Assembly (NCBI GenBank): GCA_903823115.1
Contig: CAIJRN010000028.1
Coordinates: 32,910 to 96,909 of the forward strand
Length of the DNA: 64,000 nucleotides
From: an uncultured cyanobacterium
Lineage (GTDB): Bacteria; Cyanobacteriota; Cyanobacteriia; PCC-6307; Cyanobiaceae
Reading direction: 5' to 3'
Shown here piece after piece: positions 8,003 to 16,244 of this stretch. Each line of letters opens with the position of its first letter. The first letter of the stretch is position 1. A model generated the notes under the pieces. The model saw only the letters and a program-made list of their open reading frames with translations. It was not told where the DNA came from and did no database searches. The translations under genes and the position numbers were made by a program.

Positions 8003-9895
8003 ATGGCCATCCGCCAGGACGACAATCGCCCCAGCCGGCGTTTTGGAATCATCAACCTTTTGTTGATCGGTTTCGGCGTGTTGCTGCTGGTCAGCAATTT
8101 CCTGCCGAATCCGGCCAACCAGGTGCCGCGGGTGCCCTATTCCCTGTTCATCGGCCAGGTGGATGCCGACAACGTCAAGCGCGCCTACATCACTTCCGAC
8201 CAGATCCGCTACGAACTCAAGGAGGCTCCGGCTGAAGACGCCCCGACGGTGCTGGCCACCACGCCGATCTTCGACATGGAGCTGCCCCAGCGGCTCGAGC
8301 AACACGGCGTTGAGTTCGCCGCCGCGCCGCCACGCAAGCCCAGCTTCATCACCACGGCCCTGAGCTGGATTGTGCCGCCGCTGATTTTCATTGTCGTGCT
8401 GCAGTTCTTCGCCCGCCGCAGCGGCATGGGCGGAGCCCAGGGAGCCCTGAGCTTCACCAAGAGCAAGGCCAAGGTGTATGTGCCCGATGAGGAATCGCGG
8501 GTCACCTTCGCCGACGTCGCTGGTGTCGATGAGGCCAAGACTGAACTCACCGAGATCGTTGATTTCCTCAAGACGCCGGAGCGCTACACCGCCATCGGCG
8601 CCCGCATCCCCAAGGGCGTGCTGCTGGTGGGCCCTCCCGGCACCGGCAAGACACTCCTGTCCAAGGCGGTGGCCGGTGAAGCCGGTGTGCCGTTCTTCAT
8701 CATCAGCGGCTCTGAGTTTGTTGAGCTGTTTGTCGGGGCCGGTGCCGCCCGGGTCCGCGATCTGTTTGAAGAGGCCAAGAAGAAGGCGCCCTGCATCATC
8801 TTCATCGATGAACTCGATGCCATCGGCAAGAGCCGTGCTGGCTCGATGGGCATGATGGGCGGCAACGATGAACGCGAGCAGACCCTCAATCAGCTGCTCA
8901 CCGAGATGGATGGCTTCGCCGCCCAGGACAAGCCGGTGATCGTGCTGGCGGCCACCAACCAGCCGGAGGTGCTGGATGCCGCCTTGCTGCGTCCCGGTCG
9001 CTTCGATCGCCAGGTGCTGGTGGATCGCCCCGATCTCTCCGGTCGCCGCACGATTCTGGACATCTACGCCAAGAAAGTGAAACTCTCCGAGGGCGTGGAT
9101 CTCGATCTCATTGCCCAGGCCACCAGTGGTTTTGCCGGCGCCGATCTGGCCAATCTGGTCAATGAGGCGGCCCTGCTGGCGGCCCGGGCGATGCGCACCA
9201 CCGTGGCGCAGGGTGACCTCAACGAGGCGATTGAGCGGGTGGTGGCGGGTCTGGAGAAGAAGAGCCGGGTGTTGCAGCCCGATGAGAAGAAAGTGGTGGC
9301 GTATCACGAAGTCGGCCACGCCATCGTCGGCCATCTGATGCCCGGCGGCAGCAAGGTGGCCAAGATTTCGATCGTGCCCCGGGGGATGGCGGCCCTCGGT
9401 TACACCCTGCAGCTGCCCACCGAGGAGCGCTTCCTCAACTCGAAAGAAGATCTCGAAGGCCAGATCGCCACCTTGCTGGGCGGTCGCAGCGCCGAGGAGA
9501 TCGTCTTTGGCGAAGTCACCACCGGCGCCGCCAATGACCTGCAGCGCGCCACCGACATCGCCGAGCAGATGGTGGGCACCTATGGCATGAGCGACACCCT
9601 CGGCCCCCTCGCCTATGACAAGCAGGGCGGCGGCCGCTTCCTCGGTGGTAACAACAATCCTCGCCGGGTGGTCAGTGATGCCACCGCCCAGGCGATCGAT
9701 CGCGAGGTGCGTGGTCTGGTGGATCGGGCCCATGACCGGGCCTTGACGATCCTGCGTCACAACAGCGACCTGCTCGAATCGATCTCCAAGAAGATCCTTG
9801 AGAAAGAGGTGATCGAGGGCGATGAGCTCAAGGATCTGCTCGCTTCCAGCGTCATGCCCCAGGAGGCCGTCCTGAGTGCTCCGGCACTGGCCTGA
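8003..9895 (+). CDS. ftsH: ATP-dependent zinc metalloprotease FtsH
   Basis: A 630-residue membrane AAA protease. Two N-terminal membrane helices (residues 17-33 and about 112-135) flank a lumenal or periplasmic domain. The AAA module carries the Walker A GPPGTGKT near residue 210, Walker [12 protein letters not shown] and the second region of homology RPGRFDRQ. The protease domain carries the zinc motif HEVGH near residue 435. FtsH complexes degrade membrane and soluble proteins, and in cyanobacteria they take part in photosystem II repair or regulator turnover. The paralogue (FtsH1 to 4) cannot be fixed by reading. Confidence 0.95.
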   Translation: MAIRQDDNRPSRRFGIINLLLIGFGVLLLVSNFLPNPANQVPRVPYSLFIGQVDADNVKRAYITSDQIRYELKEAPAEDAPTVLATTPIFDMELPQRLEQHGVEFAAAPPRKPSFITTALSWIVPPLIFIVVLQFFARRSGMGGAQGALSFTKSKAKVYVPDEESRVTFADVAGVDEAKTELTEIVDFLKTPERYTAIGARIPKGVLLVGPPGTGKTLLSKAVAGEAGVPFFIISGSEFVELFVGAGAARVRDLFEEAKKKAPCIIFIDELDAIGKSRAGSMGMMGGNDEREQTLNQLLTEMDGFAAQDKPVIVLAATNQPEVLDAALLRPGRFDRQVLVDRPDLSGRRTILDIYAKKVKLSEGVDLDLIAQATSGFAGADLANLVNEAALLAARAMRTTVAQGDLNEAIERVVAGLEKKSRVLQPDEKKVVAYHEVGHAIVGHLMPGGSKVAKISIVPRGMAALGYTLQLPTEERFLNSKEDLEGQIATLLGGRSAEEIVFGEVTTGAANDLQRATDIAEQMVGTYGMSDTLGPLAYDKQGGGRFLGGNNNPRRVVSDATAQAIDREVRGLVDRAHDRALTILRHNSDLLESISKKILEKEVIEGDELKDLLASSVMPQEAVLSAPALA

Positions 9896-9897
9896 AC

Positions 9898-9946
9898 CCC
9901 CTGTTGCTCAGGGGTGATGGCCCAGGCCCCTTGACGCAGGGGCCTG
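9898..9946 (+). terminator. Two tandem hairpins after ftsH
   Basis: CCCCTG-TTGCT-CAGGGG (9898-9914) begins just before and around the ftsH stop, and CAGGCCCC-TTGACGCA-GGGGCCTG (9923-9946) follows 8 bases later. Both stems are perfect, but neither is followed by a long T-run. They may act as an attenuator or transcript end rather than a strong intrinsic terminator. Confidence 0.5.
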
Positions 9947-9979
9947 TGATCTCGGATAAGGGTTCTTTGTAGCGGCTCC

Positions 9980-10930
9980 ATGGAGTCTCCGTCTGCCTCC
10001 TGCCCACCAGTCGCTCTCCAGGGCCGCGACCTGCTCTCCTCGGCCGATCTGAGCGCCTCCGAAACCCGGGAGCTGCTCGCCCTGGCGGCAGAACTCAAGG
10101 CTGGCCGCCGCCGGATCGATCTCGGTGGCAAGGTGCTCGGCCTGATCTTCAGCAAGGCCTCCACCCGCACCCGGGTGAGTTTCACGGTGGCGATGGCCCG
10201 GCTCGGCGGTCACACCCTCGATCTCAATCCCAGTGTCACCCAGGTGGGCCGGGGTGAGCCGATCGCCGACACGGCGCGGGTGCTGAGCCGCTACTGCGAT
10301 GCCCTGGCGATTCGCACCTTCGCCCAGGCCGAACTTGGCGAATATGCCCACTGGGCTTCGATTCCGGTGATCAATGCCCTCACCGACCTCGAGCATCCCT
10401 GCCAGGCCCTGGCTGATTTCCTCACCCTGCAGGAGGCCTTCGGCGCCGTTGAGGGACTGACCCTCAGCTACGTGGGCGATGGCAACAATGTGGCCCATTC
10501 GCTGATGCTCTGCGGGGCTCTGCTTGGGGTGAATGTCCGGATCGGCTGTCCGGTCGGATTCGAGCCCAGCGCTGCGGTGCTTGAGCAATCCCGCCGCCTT
10601 GCGGCCGCCCACGGGGCGAGTGTGGAGGTGCTGCATGAGCCGGTGGCGGCAGTGCGTGGCGCCCATGCCCTCTACACCGATGTCTGGGCCTCCATGGGCC
10701 AGGAAGAGGAGAAGGCGCTCCGCGAGCAGGCTTTCGCGGGCTGGTGCCTCGACGAGGAGCTGATGGCGGAGGCGGATCCGCGGGCCATCGTGCTGCACTG
10801 CCTGCCCGCTTACCGGGGACTGGAGATCAGCGCCGGTGCCATGGAGGGCAGTTCCAGCCGCATCTTTGATCAGGCCGAAAATCGGCTGCATGTGCAGCAA
10901 GCGCTGCTGGCGGCCCTGCTGGGGGGCTGA
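9980..10930 (+). CDS. argF: Ornithine carbamoyltransferase ArgF
   Basis: Catalyses carbamoyl phosphate plus ornithine to citrulline in arginine synthesis. The 316 residues include the carbamoyl-phosphate motif STRTR near residue 60, HPCQALAD near residue 138 and the ornithine-site HCLPAYRG near residue 272, all intact and spaced as in the family. Start ATG at 9980 is 33 bases after a hairpin that follows ftsH, so argF may have its own promoter or be expressed by read-through. Confidence 0.94.
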   Translation: MESPSASCPPVALQGRDLLSSADLSASETRELLALAAELKAGRRRIDLGGKVLGLIFSKASTRTRVSFTVAMARLGGHTLDLNPSVTQVGRGEPIADTARVLSRYCDALAIRTFAQAELGEYAHWASIPVINALTDLEHPCQALADFLTLQEAFGAVEGLTLSYVGDGNNVAHSLMLCGALLGVNVRIGCPVGFEPSAAVLEQSRRLAAAHGASVEVLHEPVAAVRGAHALYTDVWASMGQEEEKALREQAFAGWCLDEELMAEADPRAIVLHCLPAYRGLEISAGAMEGSSSRIFDQAENRLHVQQALLAALLGG

Positions 10931-11127
10931 GGGACCAGCCGCCGCTCTCAACCGCAGCCGCCCGGAGCCTCGCCATTGCAGGAACGGGAGCTTCGGTAGC
11001 TCCAGCCGCAGCTGCGATCAGGGTCGATCGGGAAGGGAAAAAACACCTGTCCGTGCAGCCAGTCCGGCAGGCGCCTTGTCCTGAGGGGGGTGTTGGAGGC
11101 CTGCCTGGCATTGCCTAGCCTGAGTCG

Positions 11128-12354
11128 ATGGTTCGCAGACGCTGGCCCCTTCGCCTGATTCTGGTCCTGTTGCTGGCGGTCCAGGTGCCATCCGGGCGGC
11201 CCGGTCGCGCCCAGCAGCCGCCTGCCCAGCCCCCTGTGCAGCGGACGGAACTGCGGGGTGTGTGGCTCACCGCCAACGACATGCCGGTGCTGCGCGATCG
11301 CAGCCGCATGCAGGTCACGGTGAATCAGCTGGCCGATCTCAAGTTCAACCGGCTCTACGTGGTGGTCTGGAACGGCGGCATGGCCTACTACCCCAGCCGT
11401 GTCAGTGAGCAGCGCCGACTCCAGGACTTCACCTTCACGGGGCTGCAGGGGCAGGACATCCTCGCGGAGCTGATCGCCGCCGGCCGCGGCCGCGGCCTGA
11501 TGGTGGTGCCCTGGTTTGAATTCGGCTTCATGGCGCCGCCGGATTCGCCGCTGGCCAAGAACCATCGCGACTGGCTGACGAGCAAGCGGGATGGCGGCTT
11601 CACTTCGATCAGTGCTGCCGGCGAAGTGGTGTGGCTCAATCCCTTCCGGCCGGAGGTGCAGCAACTGATCACCGACCTCGTGCTGGAGGTGGTGAGCCAG
11701 TACGACGCTGATGGGATTCAGTTTGACGACCACATGAGCCTGCCGCGGGACTTCGGCTACGACCCCTACACCGTGGCCCTTTACCGCAAGGAGACTGGAC
11801 GTGATCCACCCGCCGATGCAGAGGACGGTGCCTGGGTGAAGTGGCGAGCCGATCGCCTCACCGCCTTCATGGAGCGCCTGGCCGGGGCTGTGCGCAGGAC
11901 ACGGCCAGGAACGATCCTCTCGATCTCGCCCAACTACTACGCCTTCGCCTACAAGATGCAGCTGCAGGACTGGAGAGCCTGGGTGCAGCGTGGCATCGCC
12001 GATGAGTTGCTGATCCAGATCTACCGGTCGGATCTGGAGAGCTATCGACCCCAGCTCAGCCGCCCTGAGGTCCAGGAAACCCAGCGACGCATTCCCACCG
12101 CGATTGCCGTGATGAGCGGCCTGCGCAACCGTCCCAATCCGATGGCGCTGATCCGGCAGAAGGTGCTGGCCAACCGTGAGCTGGGTCTTGGGGTGGCTTT
12201 TTTCTATCTGGAGAGCCTCTGGAGCCTGGGCCCGGAGCCTTCAGCCGAGCGCATCGCCGCTCTGGCCGAGTTGTTCGGCGCTGGCGTGGTGCCCACCACG
12301 GGCCTGCCCCGCCTGGCTCCGCCGCCCTTGCCGCCCCTGGCGCCGAACCCCTGA
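11128..12354 (+). CDS. GHL10-type glycoside hydrolase (DUF187), exported
   Basis: A 408-residue protein. The first 29 residues (RRRWPLRLILVLLLAVQV, then an Ala-Gln exit) form a signal peptide. The mature part has the GHL10/DUF187 barrel pattern: TELRGVWLTANDMPVL, LADLKFNRLYVVVWNGG, VVPWFEFGFMAPP, WLNPFRPEVQQLI and the catalytic-type DADGIQFDDHMSLP near residue 197. Relatives are predicted glycosidases acting on cell-surface polysaccharide or peptidoglycan-linked sugars. The substrate is unknown. A proline-rich tail ends the protein. The 197 bases between argF and this gene show nothing further. Confidence 0.85.
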   Translation: MVRRRWPLRLILVLLLAVQVPSGRPGRAQQPPAQPPVQRTELRGVWLTANDMPVLRDRSRMQVTVNQLADLKFNRLYVVVWNGGMAYYPSRVSEQRRLQDFTFTGLQGQDILAELIAAGRGRGLMVVPWFEFGFMAPPDSPLAKNHRDWLTSKRDGGFTSISAAGEVVWLNPFRPEVQQLITDLVLEVVSQYDADGIQFDDHMSLPRDFGYDPYTVALYRKETGRDPPADAEDGAWVKWRADRLTAFMERLAGAVRRTRPGTILSISPNYYAFAYKMQLQDWRAWVQRGIADELLIQIYRSDLESYRPQLSRPEVQETQRRIPTAIAVMSGLRNRPNPMALIRQKVLANRELGLGVAFFYLESLWSLGPEPSAERIAALAELFGAGVVPTTGLPRLAPPPLPPLAPNP

Positions 12355-12394
12355 AGGGCACCGCCCTCGGAACTGGACAAAGTCACCGCAAAGC

Positions 12395-12408
12395 GGTACA
12401 TCTGTATC
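12395..12408 (+). promoter_or_regulatory. Candidate SOS (LexA) box upstream of lexA
   Basis: GGTACATCTGTATC matches 13 of 14 positions of the cyanobacterial LexA box RGTACNNNDGTWCB described for Anabaena-type LexA. It lies 26 bases before the lexA start codon, where a repressor would block its own transcription. This is a sequence match only. Confidence 0.6.
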
Positions 12409-12434
12409 AGAGCTTTCGCTTGCCTGATCCGACC

Positions 12435-13049
12435 ATGTCCGAACCCCAGGAGCTCACCAGTGCCCAGCAGGAGCTGTACGACTGGCTGGATGGCTACATC
12501 GGCAGGCATCGCCACAGCCCCTCGATTCGCCAGATGATGGAGGCCATGGGTCTGCGTTCGCCGGCGCCGATCCAGAGCCGCCTGCGCCATCTGCAGCAGA
12601 AGGGCTGGATCACCTGGCAGGAGGGCCAGGCCCGCACCATGCAGTTGCTGGGCGGCATCCGCAGCACCGGTATTCCGGTGCTCGGGGCGGTGGCGGCGGG
12701 GGGCCTGGTGGAAACCTTCGACGACGTTCAGGAGCGGGTGGATCTCGCGCCGGTGCTGGACACCCGCGGCCTGTTTGCCCTCACGGTCAACGGTGATTCG
12801 ATGGTGGATGCCCATATCGCCGATGGCGATCTGGTGTTGATGGAGCCTGTCAGCGACCCGAGCCACCTGCGCAACGGCACCATCGTCACTGCCCTGGTGG
12901 CTGGCAGTGGCACGACCCTCAAGCACTTCCAGCGCCAGGGCAGCACCGTCACCCTGGAGGCGGCCAACCCGGCCTACGCGCCGATCGTCGTTCCCGCCGA
13001 CCAGGTCACGGTGCAGGGTCGTCTGGTGGCGGTCTGGCGCCAGGTCTGA
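12435..13049 (+). CDS. lexA: LexA repressor
   Basis: A 204-residue protein. The N-terminal winged helix-turn-helix (SPSIRQMMEAMGLRSPAPIQ, residues 28-50) is followed by an S24 autoprotease domain. The cleavage region AAG sits near residue 85, the catalytic Ser in NGDSMVDA near residue 119 and the Lys in TTLKHF near residue 161. All self-cleavage residues are present, unlike some cyanobacterial LexA proteins that lost them, so an SOS-type response is likely. The ATG at 12435 is preferred to a TTG five codons upstream. It is followed by tRNA-Ala and the accessory island. Confidence 0.93.
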   Translation: MSEPQELTSAQQELYDWLDGYIGRHRHSPSIRQMMEAMGLRSPAPIQSRLRHLQQKGWITWQEGQARTMQLLGGIRSTGIPVLGAVAAGGLVETFDDVQERVDLAPVLDTRGLFALTVNGDSMVDAHIADGDLVLMEPVSDPSHLRNGTIVTALVAGSGTTLKHFQRQGSTVTLEAANPAYAPIVVPADQVTVQGRLVAVWRQV

Positions 13050-13166
13050 GGTGTGACCCTCCACGTTGTAAGGTGGCTTAGCGCCTGACGAGGCCTTCGG
13101 GCTCTGCAGCCATCCAGCTGCAGCAACGGGAACCGCTCCAGCGGGCATCCTTCTAAGCGCACCTTT

Positions 13167-13239
13167 GGGGCCATAGCTCAGCTGGTAGAGCACCTGCATG
13201 GCATGCAGGGGGTCAGCGGTTCGAATCCGCTTGGCTCCA
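13167..13239 (+). tRNA. tRNA-Ala (anticodon GGC)
   Basis: A 73-base cloverleaf. The acceptor stem GGGGCCA pairs with TGGCTCC with a G3:U70 wobble, the classic alanine identity element, and A is the discriminator base. The anticodon loop ATGGCAT gives GGC, reading GCC codons. The T arm is GCGG-TTCGAAT-CCGC. CCA is not encoded as a full CCA tail. Its 3' half is repeated downstream twice, marking it as an integration target. Confidence 0.97.
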
Positions 13240-13240
13240 T
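13195..13240. repeat. att-type direct repeat, copy 1 (3' end of tRNA-Ala)
   Basis: The 46 bases from within the anticodon arm to one base past the tRNA end are identical to 15397-15442 and about 85 percent identical over 40 bases to 23364-23404. Repetition of a tRNA 3' end is the usual footprint of tyrosine-recombinase integration. Confidence 0.92.
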
Positions 13241-13247
13241 AACGTCA

Positions 13248-13276
13248 GACTCCTTGCGCCGCAAGGGGTCTTTTTT
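13248..13276 (+). terminator. Intrinsic terminator of tRNA-Ala
   Basis: GACTCCTTGC-GCC-GCAAGGGGTC forms a 10-bp stem with one G:T pair, followed by TTTTTT. It is almost the same as the hairpin at 15450-15478. Confidence 0.9.
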
Positions 13277-13390
13277 GTCGGTCAGGGTGTCGCTGGCAGG
13301 CCCGGGGCGGGGCCAAAAAGCGCAAAATCAAGCGCAAAACTTAGGCAAGCGATGGCCCCAATCGGTCCGGATCGGAATGGCCGCGGCTGC

Positions 13391-14482
13391 TCAGGCGAGG
13401 GACCGCGCGATGGCATTGCACTGCTCCTCCAGCTGGCTGATCCGCGCCAGCAGCTCCGGGAAGCGCGGGAACTCACCGCGCAGCATCCCTGAGTCAGTCA
13501 TGGCCGTGTAGTCCGACTCCAGGGCCTGCCGGGCGGCATCGGTCGGCACCAGCTGCAGGTTGCCGCTGAGAGCATGGAGGTAGTCGATGGGCTGCTCATC
13601 AGCATCCATGGCTCGCCAGAAGTCCTCCTTGTGCTGAGCCACCTCTGCGGCCAGGGTGCGGTCTCGAACAGCCGCCTCAGAGATACCAGAACGGGCCAGG
13701 CGATCGAGGTCATACCAATGGCGTGAATAGCGGTCGCCCTCACCGCTGCCCCAACGGCCTCTCCGGCAGGAGACATGGATCGCCGCGGCCTTCTCCAGGA
13801 ACGTGCGCTTCGGGTCCATCACCAGTGGCCTGGCAGTCGGGAAATCGAGCATGACCAGGTGGGTCGCTGCCTCGCAGGTGATGGGCACCGGCCCATGCGG
13901 TTCGCCGGTGGAATGGGCACCGAACTCCAGCAGCACCGTGGGCCGCACGTAGCCGTAGGTGCCCTCAGGCGCCGGGATCAGCGGTGGGTAGTGGAGAACG
14001 ATGGTGGGTGGCTGCCGGCGCCCTGGTTCCGCCGCTTTGAGCGTCAGCTTCACCGGGATGCCTGCGGCCGAGACAGCCCCTTGAAGCAGTGGCATGGGGA
14101 TCTCGCTGACCCATTGCTTGAGCTTGCTGTCAGCGGCCTTACGGCGCCTTTCGGCCTGGCTCGGGTTGACTGCCGGCGCCAGGTCGACATCCGGCCAGAG
14201 GTGCTGAATGTTGACGGTGAGGTCGACGTCCTCCGAGAAGCGGTCAATCAACCCATGGGCCTTGGAGAGCGAGGTGCCGCCCTTGAAGGTGAGGCTCTGC
14301 AGGAGTTGCTGATCTGTGCCAAGGATCTGCAGGGCCCAGACCACCCAGATGTCCTTCTCAAGCAGAAAGGCCGGCCAGCCGGATACGGCAGCAGCCACCG
14401 CCAGGGCTTCCATCTGATCCTCTGCGGAAAGAGCGAACCAGGACTCAGCCACGAACCTCCAGCGGTCCCTGATCTTGTTCAC
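13391..14482 (-). CDS. AbiEii-type nucleotidyltransferase toxin
   Basis: A 363-residue member of the AbiEii/MenA nucleotidyltransferase group, the toxin of type IV toxin-antitoxin and abortive-infection systems; studied relatives transfer nucleotides to tRNA ends or block growth. The polymerase-beta-like core is visible: LLEKDIWVVWAL near residue 40, FKGGTSLSKAHGL near residue 67 and RFSEDVDLTV near residue 81, with the two Asp that would bind metal. The C-terminal helical part has no early stop, so it looks intact. The GTG start at 14482 lies inside the 3' end of the upstream antitoxin gene (38-base overlap), so the two are surely co-expressed. Confidence 0.88.
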   Translation of the reverse strand: MNKIRDRWRFVAESWFALSAEDQMEALAVAAAVSGWPAFLLEKDIWVVWALQILGTDQQLLQSLTFKGGTSLSKAHGLIDRFSEDVDLTVNIQHLWPDVDLAPAVNPSQAERRRKAADSKLKQWVSEIPMPLLQGAVSAAGIPVKLTLKAAEPGRRQPPTIVLHYPPLIPAPEGTYGYVRPTVLLEFGAHSTGEPHGPVPITCEAATHLVMLDFPTARPLVMDPKRTFLEKAAAIHVSCRRGRWGSGEGDRYSRHWYDLDRLARSGISEAAVRDRTLAAEVAQHKEDFWRAMDADEQPIDYLHALSGNLQLVPTDAARQALESDYTAMTDSGMLRGEFPRFPELLARISQLEEQCNAIARSLA

Positions 14483-15095
14483 TGAGCAGCTCCGCCAGCC
14501 ACAAGGGCAGCTCAGCCCTGACGGAGAGCAGGGCTTCCCACTCTTCAGGAGGCAGCACGGTTCGGAGCTTCGGCAGAACTGCTGAGGCCTGATCAGGGCC
14601 GAGCCAGGTCAGGGCGCGGATCGCCTGGCCGGCAGGGCGATCAGCCAGCAGGAAGTTCCAGGCGGCTGCCGTGCGGATGGTGACCTGCTGCTTGCCGAAG
14701 ACATAGCGCTTCTGGCTCCGGCTGCGGGACAGATAGATCTGCTGTACGGGCATCTGGGTGGTGAGGCCAAGGGCATTGGCCGCGGCGGCACCACTGCTCA
14801 CCAACTGCTGAACGCCCTCCTGGTTGAGCCAGCCCATCACCGCCTCCGGCGCCGGAGGTCTGGTGCCAAAGCGACTGCAAACGGGCAGGGCGTAACGGCC
14901 GCGGGTGATCTTCACGAGCTTGCCCCGGGCCGCCAAGCGCCGCAGGGCCTGGTCCACCGCATCGCGCTTACCCAGCGCCAGGAACTGCTTGGCAGCCAGC
15001 AGGAATCCCTCAGGGCACTTGCCTGCCGCTTCAAGGATCTGCTCGCTCAGCACGGTCTTCTCGCTCGGAACAGTCTTCTCGCTCGGAACAGCCAT
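14445..15095 (-). CDS. AbiEi-like antitoxin (DUF6088, winged helix)
   Basis: A 216-residue partner of the AbiEii toxin. Residues 45-75 (VDQALRRLAARGKLVKITRG) form the winged helix-turn-helix seen in AbiEi and DUF6088 transcriptional antitoxins, followed by VSSGAAAANALGL and a C-terminal domain. In AbiE systems this protein represses the operon and neutralises the toxin by an unknown or indirect route. The ATG at 15095 is followed by an 18-bp tandem repeat coding SEKTVP/SEKTVL. The next 38 bases of its end also encode the toxin start. Confidence 0.82.
   Translation of the reverse strand: MAVPSEKTVPSEKTVLSEQILEAAGKCPEGFLLAAKQFLALGKRDAVDQALRRLAARGKLVKITRGRYALPVCSRFGTRPPAPEAVMGWLNQEGVQQLVSSGAAAANALGLTTQMPVQQIYLSRSRSQKRYVFGKQQVTIRTAAAWNFLLADRPAGQAIRALTWLGPDQASAVLPKLRTVLPPEEWEALLSVRAELPLWLAELLSEQDQGPLEVRG
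15042..15090. repeat. 18-bp tandem repeat at the start of the AbiEi-like gene
   Basis: The unit CAGTCTTCTCGCTCGGAA occurs twice in succession, with a partial further copy on the left (GCACGGTCTTCTCGCTCGG). On the minus strand it codes SEKTVP and SEKTVL near residues 5-17 and keeps the frame. Confidence 0.8.
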
Positions 15096-15169
15096 GACGA
15101 CTGGATCGTTCCTGTTATGTTCTGGTGTGTCAGGAGCCTACACGAGTTTCTGACACCCTGTCCACGGAG

Positions 15170-15340
15170 CTTTTGGCATCGCGACCGTGAGACCGGTGCT
15201 CCTGACTTGGCTGTCGACGCGCTCCAGCTGCTGGAGGATCCGTCCGCGAATCGGCGGGTCAACTTGACCTTTCCTGCCTGCTCACGGATCGACCATCCCT
15301 TCAGAGACAGCCACTTGACCACAGGTCTTGCCCAGATCGA
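15170..15340 (-). pseudogene. Possible tyrosine-recombinase (integrase) N-terminal relic
   Basis: On the minus strand, next to the second att copy, the frame reads VVKWLSLKGWSIREQ and then GKVKLTRRFADGSSSS. This resembles the N-terminal, arm-binding part of site-specific integrases carried by cyanobacterial islands, then loses similarity. No start, catalytic Arg/His/Tyr region or continuous frame remains. The position immediately inside an att repeat fits an integrase remnant. The call rests on remembered family patterns, so it is tentative. Confidence 0.4.
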
Positions 15341-15396
15341 TTGTGCTGCAATGGTTTTACCAGTCGCGATCAGGGGCCTCAGAGGGCGCCATTGAT

Positions 15397-15442
15397 TGCA
15401 TGGCATGCAGGGGGTCAGCGGTTCGAATCCGCTTGGCTCCAT
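15397..15442. repeat. att-type direct repeat, copy 2
   Basis: A perfect 46-base copy of the 3' part of tRNA-Ala (13195-13240), without the 5' half of the tRNA, so it cannot form a functional tRNA. It ends in the same CCAT and runs into a terminator like that of the real tRNA. Confidence 0.92.
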
Positions 15443-15449
15443 TTCTTTA

Positions 15450-15478
15450 GACTCCTTGCAGCGCAAGGGGTCTTTTTG
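15450..15478 (+). terminator. Terminator hairpin behind att copy 2
   Basis: GACTCCTTGC-AGC-GCAAGGGGTC followed by TTTTT. It is the same stem as at 13248-13276 with a changed loop, showing that the tRNA terminator is part of the duplicated segment. Confidence 0.85.
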
Positions 15479-15533
15479 TTTTTGGGATGTTGCTCCCCTT
15501 GCAGGATTCGCCATGCGGTCGTAAAAGCGATCG

Positions 15534-15992
15534 TCATACAGCTCCCCCCTGCATCCAGATCCTTTGGCGCTGGCCCCCTTGATGGAACGGCGCCGTTTGC
15601 CATGTGCTGCGATGGACCAGCGAGGCGGACATGCTGCTTGACGCTGATCGGCTGATCGCTTCGATCCACTCCACGTCGGCGATGCCTCGGAAATCGCTGT
15701 CCATGGTGTAGCCGGGCCTGGTGATCTCTGGCCGTGGCCAGGATGCTGCTGCCAGCGCAAGCCGGGTATCGAGATCCACCACCTGAGCGCACTGCATCAC
15801 GGCGGCCGCCTGGATGGCCCGGGCCTCCCGGTGTTCGAGCAGGATCCACTGGGGCACCTCCAAGATGCTGATCGCCGGCACCACAAGCGAGCTTTCGTCG
15901 GCCATCAGGGCCAGGAAGTGCTCGGCCTGCCCACCATCGGTGACCACCTCGATCCAGCCCGAGGAATCCACCACCACCCGCGTGGGTTTCAC
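15534..15992 (-). pseudogene. VapC-type PIN toxin, internally deleted
   Basis: Starts like an intact VapC ribonuclease (VVVDSSGWIEVVTDGG, with the first catalytic Asp, and PAISILEV, with the conserved Glu) up to DLDTRLALAAA near residue 80. A normal PIN protein then has the acidic ADS helix. Here that part is missing: the frame jumps to TMDSDFRGIADVEWIEA, while the expected helix SILATARDHQARL is still readable in a neighbouring frame. A deletion with frameshift has removed a catalytic acidic residue, so the toxin should be inactive. Its ATG overlaps the stop of the upstream AbrB-type antitoxin. The tail past residue 115 is out-of-frame sequence. Confidence 0.78.
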
Positions 15993-16192
15993 AGGCGATC
16001 TCCCTCGCGCTGGAAGCTGTTCTTGCCTTGCAGAAAACTGCGCAAGGCGGCTGGAGTCTGGCTGGGCACCAGTTCGATTCGCCCCGGCAAGGCGATCACC
16101 TGAAGGGTCTGCCCGGCTCTGAGGCCGAACTGTTCGCGGACCCGCTTGGGAATCACGATCTGGAACTTGGGGGATACGGTTGTGACATCCAT
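15989..16192 (-). CDS. AbrB/MazE-type antitoxin
   Basis: A 67-residue SpoVT-AbrB swapped-hairpin DNA-binding protein: TTVSPKFQIVIPKRVREQFG, then LRAGQTLQVIALPGRIELVP. Such proteins bind the operon operator and, through the C-terminal tail, the cognate VapC toxin. The stop overlaps the start of the damaged VapC gene by four bases (ATGA), the standard antitoxin-first arrangement. The gene itself is intact. Confidence 0.87.
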   Translation of the reverse strand: MDVTTVSPKFQIVIPKRVREQFGLRAGQTLQVIALPGRIELVPSQTPAALRSFLQGKNSFQREGDRL

Positions 16193-16244
16193 CGAAGAGC
16201 TGTCATACAGTTTTAAGATTGACCCTGATCTGTTTTACGGCTAA

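Larger units (their letters stand above)
13241..15442. mobile_element. Inner 2.2-kb element carrying an AbiE-type pair
   Basis: The segment between the two perfect 46-bp repeats holds only the AbiEii/AbiEi pair and a stretch resembling an integrase N-terminus. Both repeats are followed by near-identical terminator hairpins, so the duplication includes the tRNA terminator. No full recombinase gene remains; a two-gene passenger between intact repeats looks like a reduced or satellite-type element. Confidence 0.7.

Noticed and set aside
7934..9760. Minus-strand open frame of about 600 codons opposite ftsH
   Set aside because: No recognisable domain; it exists because of codon bias of ftsH.
15397..15442. 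Second tRNA-Ala gene
   Set aside because: Only the 3' part is present; the acceptor 5' strand and D arm are absent, so it cannot fold as a tRNA.
15047..15760. Single minus-strand open frame across att copy 2
   Set aside because: Part of its translation (EPSGFEPLTPCMP) is the well-known false peptide from the complement of a tRNA 3' end; only the integrase-like stretch was retained, as a tentative relic.
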